Shown here piece after piece: positions 1 through 6,448 of a stretch of 10,698 nt of DNA. Each line of letters begins with the position of its first letter. Position 1 is the stretch's first letter. The DNA comes from an uncultured Lachnospiraceae bacterium. GTDB lineage: Bacteria; Bacillota; Clostridia; Lachnospirales; Lachnospiraceae. The DNA lies in the NCBI GenBank assembly GCA_902463835.1, contig CABQGZ010000068.1, forward strand, positions 1-10,698, given 5' to 3'. Both the position numbers and the translations under genes were made by a program. A model generated the notes under the pieces. That model did no database searches, was not told where the DNA came from, and worked only from the letters and a program-made list of their open reading frames with translations.

Positions 1-135
1 GATCAGAGAATTGTTGTGGATGCGAAATCATTACTGGGCATGCTGAGCCTTGGCTTGTCGAAGGAACTGGTAGTAAAGTACTGGGGCGATAATATGGAAT
101 TTGAGCATGTCATTGAAAAATATGCGGCGATATAG
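1..135 (+). CDS. HPr-family phosphocarrier protein, C-terminal part (5' end outside window)
   Basis: The reading frame is open from the first base and gives 44 residues ending at TAG. The segment DAKSLLGMLSLGL matches the region of HPr proteins around the regulatory serine (Ser46 in Bacillus HPr, usually K-S-I-M-G-V-M-S-L-G). The equivalent serine here is residue 10 of the visible fragment. HPr relays phosphate in the sugar phosphotransferase system and, when phosphorylated on that serine in Firmicutes, acts in catabolite control. The tail after this helix (about 25 residues) is typical of an HPr-like fold. The phosphorylatable histidine lies upstream of the window, so I cannot tell whether this is true PTS HPr, a Crh-like protein or an HPr-like paralogue. 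An intrinsic terminator follows about 65 bases downstream. Confidence 0.75.
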   Translation, partial: DQRIVVDAKSLLGMLSLGLSKELVVKYWGDNMEFEHVIEKYAAI

Positions 136-200
136 CAGACTTTGCGGGAGACAGAAAACAGTCGGATTATAATGGTGAAGTATGACTTATAGGTCTGGGA

Positions 201-239
201 GGATCGGCTTTTTAGGAAAAGGTCGGTCCTTTCTATTTA
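201..239 (+). terminator. Intrinsic terminator after the HPr-like gene
   Basis: Bases 201-213 and 217-229 can form a 13-bp stem (some G-U pairs) closed by a 3-base loop, AGG. The stem is followed by a T-rich run (230-238, TTTCTATTT). It lies between the HPr-like stop and the promoter of the next gene, so it probably separates the two transcription units. Confidence 0.75.
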
Positions 240-264
240 CATACAAACATTTGTTTGATATACT
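236..264 (+). promoter_or_regulatory. Sigma-A promoter of the helicase gene
   Basis: A -35 of TTTACA (236-241) and a -10 of TATACT (259-264) are separated by 17 bases. Each differs from consensus at one position. The promoter starts in the tail of the preceding terminator and would initiate about 35 bases upstream of the helicase start codon. Confidence 0.65.
244..257. promoter_or_regulatory. 14-bp palindrome in promoter spacer, possible LexA-like operator
   Basis: CAAACATTTGTTTG has perfect 6-base arms around a TT centre and fills the -35/-10 spacer of the helicase promoter, an ideal place for a repressor. Its form (A/G)AAC-N4-GTT(C/T) resembles the Firmicute SOS box, whose core is GAAC-N4-GTTC, with the outer bases changed symmetrically to A and T. 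Regulation by LexA is an inference; another dimeric repressor could equally bind. Confidence 0.45.
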
Positions 265-303
265 TAGGGAAGATTTTTTCAGTAACATCCTTAGGAGCGG
301 CAT

Positions 304-2721
304 ATGGAACAGGTTAGAATTTCAGTACGAAATCTGGTGGAGTTCATTTTGAAATCCGGAGACATTGACAACCGGCATGGACGGACGGCACAGAAGGAAG
401 CCATGCAGGAGGGCAGCCGGATCCATCGGAAGATACAGCGGAGAATGGGGGCATCCTATCATGCGGAAGTGCCCTTAAAAATAGAATACGATCTGGAACG
501 GTACATGTTAGTCATTGAAGGACGAGCGGACGGAATTATGATTGAGGAAGTGCAGAACGAGGAGCCCGAGCACCCGAAAGTGACGGTAGACGAGATTAAG
601 GGTATCTATCAGGATGTGCACAGTCTTACGGAGCCGGTTCCGGTTCATTTGGCTCAGGCGAAGTGCTATGCCTATATCTACGGAAAACAGAAAGAACTTA
701 CGAGGATCCAGGTTCAGCTGACCTACTGTAACCTGGACACCGAGGAGATCCGGTATTTTCACCAGGACTGCTCCATGGAGGAACTGGAACAGTGGTTTCT
801 GGCGCTGATGGAAGCCTACCGGAAATGGGCAGATTTTCAGTATGAAGCGAAGAAGGAGCGGCAGGAGTCCATTCAGGGCTTGGAATTTCCTTTCCCCTAT
901 CGGGAAGGGCAGCGGGAGCTTGCGGTTGGGGTCTATCGGACCATCAGCCGCAAGAAAAATCTGTTTATCCAGGCGCCCACCGGAACAGGCAAAACGATTT
1001 CCACGGTATTTCCGGCCGTCAAGGCAGTGGGGGAAGGCCTGGGAGAGAAAATTTTTTATCTGACCGCCAAGACCATTACCAGGACCGTGGCCAAGGAGGC
1101 TTTTGATCTCTTGCGGGAGAGAGGATACCGGGGCAGCGTAATTACCATTACTGCCAAGGAGAAGCTTTGCCTCTGCGATGAGATGGAATGCAATCCGGTT
1201 CACTGTCCCTATGCGGCCGGCCATTACGATCGGGTGAACGATGCAGTCTTTGATCTGATTTTGCATGAGAAAGATGTGACCAGGGAGGTGCTGTTGGAGC
1301 AGGCGGAACGTTTTATGGTCTGTCCCTTTGAAATGTGTCTGGATGCTTCCATGTGGATGGACACCATCATCTGTGATTATAATTATGTGTTTGATCCCAA
1401 CGTGTATCTGAAACGCTTTTTTGCCGAGGGAGTGAAGGGGGATTATATTTTTCTGGTCGATGAGGCTCACAACCTGGTGGAGCGGGGGAGAGAGATGTAC
1501 AGCGCCACATTATATAAGGAAAGCTTTCTGGAGATGAAGAAGCTGCTGAAGGCTTATTCCGGGAAGGTGGCAAAGAGTCTGGATAAATGTAACAAGCAGC
1601 TGCTGGTCTTAAAGCGGGAATGTGAGAGGTACAAGGTGCTTCCCAATGTGGGATCCCTGATTTTTGCGTTGATGAACCTTGGGGCTGTGCTGGATGAATT
1701 CCTGCAGATGAATATGGAGGTGCCGGAGAAAAAGCGCGTATTGGAATTCTATCTGGAGCTGCGTCATTTCCTGAATATGCATGAGAGACTGGATGAGAAT
1801 TATGTGGTCTATACACAGCATGAGGAGGATGGACGGTTTATGGTGAAGCTATACTGCGTCAATCCTTCCGTGAATCTGCAATCCTGTCTGGACAAAGGGC
1901 GGAGCGCGGTGTTTTTCTCTGCGACGCTTCTGCCCATCCAATATTATAAGGGGCTGCTGAGTGCAAGAGAGGACAATTACGCGGTGTACGCCAGATCTGT
2001 TTTTGCAAGAGAGCAGAGTCTGATTCTGGTGGCCAATGATGTGAGCAGCAAGTATACCAGGCGCAGCAGAGAGGAATTCAAGCGGATCGCGTACTACATT
2101 CAATGTATGATTGCTGCAAAAAAGGGAAATTATCTGGTGTTCTTTCCTTCTTACCGGTTGCTGGAGCAGGTGCTTGACATCTGTGCTGCACAGTGTCCGG
2201 GATGGTGTGAATATATACCCGAGGAGGACACCTCGGCGGCGGTGGAATATCTGGTACAGCGTCCGGGCATGAGTGAGCGGGAGCGGGAGACTTTCCTGGA
2301 AGCTTTTGCAGTGGGGCGAGAGCAGGCTCTGGTGGGATTCTGCGTGATGGGAGGCATTTTTTCGGAGGGGATTGACCTGAAAAATGAGCAGCTGATCGGA
2401 GCTGCGATTGTGGGCACCGGGTTGCCTCAGGTCAGCAACGAGCGGGAAATCTTAAAGGAGTATTATGATGCCAAAAACCAGAGCGGTTTTGACTATGCAT
2501 TCCGGTATCCGGGCATGAACAAGGTTATGCAGGCGGCGGGGAGAGTGATACGAACTGTTCGGGATCGGGGCGTGATTCTGCTTTTGGATGAACGCTTTTT
2601 ACAATATGATTATCAGCAGCTCTTTCCAAGGGAGTGGGAAGGATATCAAACATGTGGCAGAGAGAATCTGCACCAGAATCTGGATCGATTCTGGTGTGGG
2701 GAGGAAGTAGAAGAAGCGTAG
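304..2721 (+). CDS. PD-(D/E)XK nuclease-like / DinG-XPD family Fe-S DNA helicase
   Basis: This 805-residue protein is a predicted ATP-dependent, 5'-3' type superfamily 2 DNA helicase with a nuclease-like front end, probably used in repair or recombination. The N-terminal domain (about 1-180) has a PD-(D/E)XK signature: D76 in GRADGI, E97-x-K99 in DEIKG, and Q118-x3-Y122. The helicase part shows Walker A (224-231, APTGTGKT), DEAH box at 386-389, the FFSAT motif III-like segment near 540, and motif VI QAAGRVIR (743-750). Between Walker A and DEAH lies a cysteine cluster (C289/C291, C296, C301, C340, C345), as expected for the 4Fe-4S domain of XPD and DinG. The ATG has an AGGAG ribosome binding site six bases upstream. 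The gene is monocistronic by its flanks. The helicase family assignment is firm; nuclease activity and cellular role are inferred. Confidence 0.92.
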   Translation: MEQVRISVRNLVEFILKSGDIDNRHGRTAQKEAMQEGSRIHRKIQRRMGASYHAEVPLKIEYDLERYMLVIEGRADGIMIEEVQNEEPEHPKVTVDEIKGIYQDVHSLTEPVPVHLAQAKCYAYIYGKQKELTRIQVQLTYCNLDTEEIRYFHQDCSMEELEQWFLALMEAYRKWADFQYEAKKERQESIQGLEFPFPYREGQRELAVGVYRTISRKKNLFIQAPTGTGKTISTVFPAVKAVGEGLGEKIFYLTAKTITRTVAKEAFDLLRERGYRGSVITITAKEKLCLCDEMECNPVHCPYAAGHYDRVNDAVFDLILHEKDVTREVLLEQAERFMVCPFEMCLDASMWMDTIICDYNYVFDPNVYLKRFFAEGVKGDYIFLVDEAHNLVERGREMYSATLYKESFLEMKKLLKAYSGKVAKSLDKCNKQLLVLKRECERYKVLPNVGSLIFALMNLGAVLDEFLQMNMEVPEKKRVLEFYLELRHFLNMHERLDENYVVYTQHEEDGRFMVKLYCVNPSVNLQSCLDKGRSAVFFSATLLPIQYYKGLLSAREDNYAVYARSVFAREQSLILVANDVSSKYTRRSREEFKRIAYYIQCMIAAKKGNYLVFFPSYRLLEQVLDICAAQCPGWCEYIPEEDTSAAVEYLVQRPGMSERERETFLEAFAVGREQALVGFCVMGGIFSEGIDLKNEQLIGAAIVGTGLPQVSNEREILKEYYDAKNQSGFDYAFRYPGMNKVMQAAGRVIRTVRDRGVILLLDERFLQYDYQQLFPREWEGYQTCGRENLHQNLDRFWCGEEVEEA

Positions 2722-2841
2722 AGATCGTGTGGTGTCGGGAGAAATCGACACATTGTGCGAAAGATGTATATCATAGTGTAAATAATCTATCAGGAAGTTG
2801 TAAAATTGTTCTTTAAAACTCCTTTTTTCTTTTTCGAAGGA

Positions 2842-2870
2842 TTGAATTGTAAAAATACTTGTGGTAAAAT
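2842..2870 (+). promoter_or_regulatory. Sigma-A promoter of the transglutaminase/Dlt-like operon
   Basis: A -35 of TTGAAT (2842-2847) is separated by 17 bases from a -10 of TAAAAT (2865-2870), which is preceded by TGG, an extended -10. Initiation near 2877 would give a leader of about 95 bases before the first large gene. It is the best promoter candidate in the 249-base gap after the helicase gene, and no further strong promoter is seen until 9885. Confidence 0.65.
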
Positions 2871-2910
2871 GAAGTGGTTTGTATGAAACGTGCAAAGTGA
2901 GGAAAACATC

Positions 2911-2949
2911 ATGTGCATTTTTAGTTATTATTACAAAAAAGTATTTTGA
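2911..2949 (+). CDS. Possible 12-codon leader peptide ORF
   Basis: A tiny ORF starts at ATG 2911, seven bases after an AGGA within GTGAGGAAAA, a ribosome binding site as good as those of the real genes here. It encodes MCIFSYYYKKVF and stops at TGA 2947-2949, nine bases before the ribosome binding site of the next gene. It lies inside the predicted 5' leader. Three consecutive tyrosine codons and two phenylalanines suggest either a regulatory leader peptide or simple chance. I see no clear attenuator hairpin next to it. There is no homology evidence. Confidence 0.3.
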   Translation: MCIFSYYYKKVF

Positions 2950-2970
2950 AAAGAATTAGGAGATGAGCAT

Positions 2971-3882
2971 GTGAGTGAAAGAGTTGAGAGCAGAAGAATG
3001 CAGAGGGCCAGAAGACGGCGGAGGCGGTTGATTGCCAAAATGATATGGGTGCTGCTGCTGTTCATCGGAATCATTGCAGGCTGTTTGTTTCTCATTCAGG
3101 AACAGAAGGCAGATCGGCAGGAGCTTACCACAGCGGTGACAGGATTCCCGAATATGGCTGAGTATGTGATTGGTGTCATCGATACAGAATCTCCGGTAAT
3201 TCAGGGAGTGAAGGAACTTACGGTTCCCGTCGGCGGCAGTGTAGCCTATAAGAGAGATATCATGGTGACCGACAATATGGATGAGGACGTCCAGCTGACG
3301 GTGGATACAAGCCAGGTGGATCTTCTGACGGTTGGAGACTATCCTATTACCTATATTGCAGCGGACAGGGCAGGAAATGAGTCCCAGATTTCCACGATTG
3401 TGCACGTGGTGGTGGCTGGTGTGGACACTGCCACCGAGGATCTTGTAAATGCGGAGGCGGATAAGCTTTTAAAAGAGATTATAACAGATGATATGAGCCA
3501 GTATGATAAGGCGAAGGCAATTTTCTTCTGGGTTCATGAGAATGTGGCCTGGTCGGATCACACTCCTAAGACGGACTGGATTCAGGGAGCATACCGCGGG
3601 CTGGTGGAGCACAAAGGCGATTGCTTCGTGTATGCCTCCACATCCAAATGCCTGCTGAACCGGGCAGGGATCAAGAATATGGATATTGCAAAGATCCCGG
3701 CTCAGACGGAGCATTACTGGAACCTGATCGATATCGGGGAGGGCTGGCATCATTTTGACAATACCAGGAGAAAAGACGGCCATTATTTCTTCTACTGTAC
3801 CGATGAGGAGGTCATGGCTTATTCCAGAACCCACAATGACAGTCACAACTATGATCCGTCCCAGTATCCGGACATAAAGTGA
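2971..3882 (+). CDS. Membrane-anchored Ig-like and transglutaminase-like domain protein
   Basis: This is a 303-residue protein with a very basic N-terminus (six consecutive arginines at 14-19), one transmembrane segment (about 20-42) and an extracellular remainder. Residues about 71-148 look like a bacterial Ig-like domain (starts DTESPVI, ends before VVVAGV; typical AADRAGN turn). Residues about 178-270 are a transglutaminase-like core with a complete triad: C218 (GDCFVYA), H248 (EHYWNLI) and D263 (HFDNTR). Such domains act as cysteine peptidases or transamidases; the substrate here is unknown. GTG 2971 is chosen because an AGGAG lies eight bases upstream and both nearby ATGs (2963, 2969) run straight into TGA. 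It is the first large gene of the operon, 13 bases before the racemase gene, so a role at the cell wall alongside the Dlt-like genes is inferred. Confidence 0.88.
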   Translation: MSERVESRRMQRARRRRRRLIAKMIWVLLLFIGIIAGCLFLIQEQKADRQELTTAVTGFPNMAEYVIGVIDTESPVIQGVKELTVPVGGSVAYKRDIMVTDNMDEDVQLTVDTSQVDLLTVGDYPITYIAADRAGNESQISTIVHVVVAGVDTATEDLVNAEADKLLKEIITDDMSQYDKAKAIFFWVHENVAWSDHTPKTDWIQGAYRGLVEHKGDCFVYASTSKCLLNRAGIKNMDIAKIPAQTEHYWNLIDIGEGWHHFDNTRRKDGHYFFYCTDEEVMAYSRTHNDSHNYDPSQYPDIK

Positions 3883-3895
3883 TGGGAGTGGCAAT

Positions 3896-4612
3896 ATGAA
3901 AACATTAGGTGTGATTGGCGGTCTGGGGCCCATGGCTACAGCATTTTTCATGCAGATGGTCATAGAGATGACAGAGGCCGTGACAGATCAGGAGCATATT
4001 GAGATGCTGATACACAATTGTCCCTCTATTCCGGACAGGACAAGTTATATTTTAGGAAAAAGCAGCGAGGATCCGGGAACGCCTATGGCGGCTGTCGGGA
4101 AAAAGCTTTCGGAAAACGGCGCCCAGGTGATAGCCATCCCCTGTATCACAGCAAATTATTTTTACGAGCAGCTGTCACGGGAGATACCGGTTCCCATCAT
4201 CAATATCATAGAAGAGACAGCCGGATATCTAAAGGAGAGACATATCGGCAAAGTCGGGCTGATGGCCACCGATGGAACTGTCCAAAGCGGTCTGTTTCAG
4301 ACCTCTCTTGCGGAGGCTGGGATCGAGGTGGTTCTTCCAGACGAAGAAGGGCAGCAGGACGTCATGCATCTGATCTACCAGAATGTAAAGGCGGGGGAGC
4401 CGGCGGAAATGGAACGGTTCCGGCGGGTGTCGGGGAAGCTTCGCAGGGGCGGCGCCCAGGTGATCATCCTGGGCTGTACAGAGCTGTCTATGATTCGCCG
4501 GGATGAAACGATTGGTCCCGGATACCTGGATGCCATGCAGGTACTGGCAAAATGTTCGGTACAAATATGCGGTAAGCTTAAGAACGAGTACGAGAACCTG
4601 ATCACAGAGTAA
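3896..4612 (+). CDS. Aspartate/glutamate racemase family protein
   Basis: This 238-residue protein is a predicted cofactor-independent amino acid racemase of the Asp/Glu family. It begins with the family signature LGVIGGLGPMAT. The two catalytic cysteines are present: C83 in the PCITAN motif and C194 in GCTELS, close to the positions reported for archaeal aspartate racemase (82 and 194). In many relatives the first motif is PCNTAH, so Asn is Ile and His is Asn here. Length is normal for the family. Start ATG 3896 has GGGAG seven bases upstream. It sits 13 bases after the transglutaminase gene and immediately before the adenylating enzyme, suggesting that it supplies the D-amino acid activated by the next gene. 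Whether it prefers Asp, Glu or another amino acid cannot be read from the sequence. Confidence 0.9.
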   Translation: MKTLGVIGGLGPMATAFFMQMVIEMTEAVTDQEHIEMLIHNCPSIPDRTSYILGKSSEDPGTPMAAVGKKLSENGAQVIAIPCITANYFYEQLSREIPVPIINIIEETAGYLKERHIGKVGLMATDGTVQSGLFQTSLAEAGIEVVLPDEEGQQDVMHLIYQNVKAGEPAEMERFRRVSGKLRRGGAQVIILGCTELSMIRRDETIGPGYLDAMQVLAKCSVQICGKLKNEYENLITE

Positions 4613-4614
4613 CG

Positions 4615-4635
4615 CGTGATTGCGCAGCAATCATG
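4615..4635 (+). other. Hairpin over the upstream candidate start of the adenylating enzyme gene
   Basis: Bases 4615-4623 and 4627-4635 form a 9-bp stem (one G-U pair) with a 3-base loop, GCA. It covers ATG 4633, which has no ribosome binding site. No T-run follows, so it is not an evident terminator. It may be an mRNA processing or stability element in the racemase-adenylating enzyme junction. Confidence 0.4.
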
Positions 4636-4671
4636 ATTACATATAGTTTAGAAAGGCAGGAACAAAGCCTC

Positions 4672-6192
4672 ATGCAGAATCATGTATTAAACTATCTGGA
4701 TGATATTGTAAAAAAGTTACCAGATAAGGTCGCCTTCGCCAATGAATCCGAAGGCTTTACCTTCCGGGAGGTCTACCATCAGAGCAGGGCTGTCGGAACC
4801 TATATCCATAACAAGGGCTGCTACCGTAAACCGGTGGTGGTATTTATGGATAAGCATCCAAAGACAATCATCTCCTTTTTCGGAGTGATCACGGCGGGAT
4901 GCTTCTATGTGCCCATCGACGAGGAGATGCCCCGAAGCAGGATTGATCTGATCCTTGAGAATTGTAGAGCCCCGCTGATCATCTGCGATGCCAAAACGAA
5001 GAAGAAAGCGGAAGCCTTCCATTTTGACGGAGAGATCTGCCTGTACGACGAGATGATAAAGACGCCGGAGGATACAGAAGCGCTGGGTGACATTCGTGCC
5101 AGAGCGCTGGACATAGATCCCATCTATATTGTATTTACTTCCGGTTCCACCGGGGTGCCCAAGGGAGTGGCAGCCTGTCACCGGTCCGTGATCGATTATA
5201 TTGAGCAGCTGTCGGAGACACTTGGATTCGATGAGAACACCGTGTTTGCCAATCAGACACCATTGTATTTTGACGCCTGCCTGAAGGAGATTTACCCGAC
5301 GCTGAAGTTCGGCGCCACCACCTATATCGTGCCCAAGAGCCTGTTTCTGTTCCCGGTGAGGCTGGTGGAATTTTTGAATGAACACAAGGTCAATACCATA
5401 TGCTGGGTGGTCTCCGCGCTGACCATGATCTCTGCCTTTGGGACATTCCAGACGGTAAAGCCAGAGTACCTGAAGACGATTGCATTCGGCAGTGAGGTAT
5501 TCCCTATGAAACAATTCCGCATCTGGAGGCAGACTCTGCCGGAGGCTTCCTTTACCAACCTCTACGGTCCTACGGAAGGAACCGGCATGTGCTGTTATTA
5601 TCATGTAGAGCGGGAGCTTATGGAGAATGAGCCGATTCCCATCGGACATCCCTTTGCCAATACACAGATTCTTCTGCTGGATGAAAAGAATCAGCTGGCG
5701 GAGGAAGGGGAGATCTGTATCCGGGGAACCTCTGTTACCCTGGGATACTATAATAACCCGGAAAAAACAGCGGAGTCCTTTGTGCAGAACCCGCTGAATA
5801 CAGCTTACCCGGAGATTATTTACCGAACCGGCGATATCGGCAGATATAACGAGTACGGCGAGTTGGTGTTTGTGTCAAGAAAGGATTACCAGATCAAGCA
5901 CATGGGTCATCGCATTGAATTGGGTGAGATTGAGGCGAATGTAAACGGAATTGACGGTGTGAAGATGTGCGGCTGTGTCTACGATGACACGAAAGGCAAG
6001 ATTGTGCTGTACTATGTGGGCGATATTGCGTCGAAGGAACTGGTAGCATGGCTGAAGGAGAAGCTGCCCAGGTATATGATACCCAATCGGGTGGAAGCGC
6101 TGAAAGAATTACCCTTTACCGCCAATGGAAAGATTGATCGGAAGCGGCTGAAGGAGTTGGCGGAGGCTAAGGAAACTAAGAATAAAAAGTGA
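4672..6192 (+). CDS. DltA-like amino acid adenylating enzyme (carrier protein ligase)
   Basis: This enzyme is predicted to activate an amino acid with ATP and load it on the phosphopantetheine of the carrier protein encoded next. From ATG 4672 it has 506 residues, close to DltA (about 503). Adenylation-domain motifs are all present: TSGSTGVPKG (156-165), YFD with D201, the Asp that holds the substrate amino group, YGPTE (298-302), YRTGD (D388) and NGKIDRKRL with catalytic K487. At the site of the DltA selectivity cysteine (C269 in Bacillus cereus, FCGEV) this protein reads FGSEV with Gly273, so D-alanine may not be the substrate. I choose 4672 because AGGAA lies nine bases upstream and the protein then lines up with DltA. 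An in-frame ATG at 4633 would add 13 residues but has no ribosome binding site and lies in a hairpin. Confidence 0.88.
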   Translation: MQNHVLNYLDDIVKKLPDKVAFANESEGFTFREVYHQSRAVGTYIHNKGCYRKPVVVFMDKHPKTIISFFGVITAGCFYVPIDEEMPRSRIDLILENCRAPLIICDAKTKKKAEAFHFDGEICLYDEMIKTPEDTEALGDIRARALDIDPIYIVFTSGSTGVPKGVAACHRSVIDYIEQLSETLGFDENTVFANQTPLYFDACLKEIYPTLKFGATTYIVPKSLFLFPVRLVEFLNEHKVNTICWVVSALTMISAFGTFQTVKPEYLKTIAFGSEVFPMKQFRIWRQTLPEASFTNLYGPTEGTGMCCYYHVERELMENEPIPIGHPFANTQILLLDEKNQLAEEGEICIRGTSVTLGYYNNPEKTAESFVQNPLNTAYPEIIYRTGDIGRYNEYGELVFVSRKDYQIKHMGHRIELGEIEANVNGIDGVKMCGCVYDDTKGKIVLYYVGDIASKELVAWLKEKLPRYMIPNRVEALKELPFTANGKIDRKRLKELAEAKETKNKK

Positions 6193-6202
6193 GGAAAAGA
6201 AA

Positions 6203-6445
6203 ATGGAAGAAATTAGAAGTGGATTATTAGAGATTCTGGAGGAGATGCATCCAGATGAGGATTTTGAGAGCTGTGACACGCTGGTGGACAGCAAGGTGCT
6301 TGATTCCTTTGATATCATTACCCTGATATCTGAGATCAACGATGAATTTGACGTGGTGATCTCTGCAGACAAGATTGTTCCGGAGAACTTTAATTCTGTG
6401 GATGCGCTGTGCCGGCTGATCGCAGGCCTGCTGGATGAGGATTAA
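6203..6445 (+). CDS. DltC-like acyl/aminoacyl carrier protein
   Basis: This small acidic protein of 80 residues has the four-helix carrier protein pattern. The phosphopantetheine attachment serine is S35 in the motif LDSFDI, the position and context seen in DltC proteins (usually D-S-hydrophobic). It would carry the thioester-linked amino acid made by the upstream adenylating enzyme to the membrane acyltransferase. The gene starts 10 bases after the adenylating enzyme stop with AGGAAA upstream, and ends three bases before the MBOAT gene, which indicates tight co-expression. A fatty-acid type carrier role is less likely because of this setting. Confidence 0.9.
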   Translation: MEEIRSGLLEILEEMHPDEDFESCDTLVDSKVLDSFDIITLISEINDEFDVVISADKIVPENFNSVDALCRLIAGLLDED

Positions 6446-6448
6446 GCC

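Noticed and set aside
508..1470. Long reverse-strand ORF of 320 codons inside the helicase gene
   Set aside because: It lies wholly opposite a gene with a full set of helicase motifs, has no recognisable domain and no good ribosome binding site; it is an antisense shadow of codon bias.
2732..2751. GTGTCG/CGACAC inverted repeat after the helicase gene, like a pair of Spo0A boxes or a terminator
   Set aside because: The stem is only 6 bp with an 8-base loop and no T-run, and neither half matches the Spo0A consensus TTCGACA exactly.
4018..4506. Forward-strand ORF of 162 codons in another frame of the racemase gene
   Set aside because: The racemase frame contains both catalytic cysteine motifs; the other frame gives a Gly/Arg-rich product with no family features.
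4717..5649. Reverse-strand ORF of 310 codons opposite the adenylating enzyme gene
   Set aside because: The + strand frame carries all adenylation motifs over the same bases, and the reverse product shows no recognisable family.
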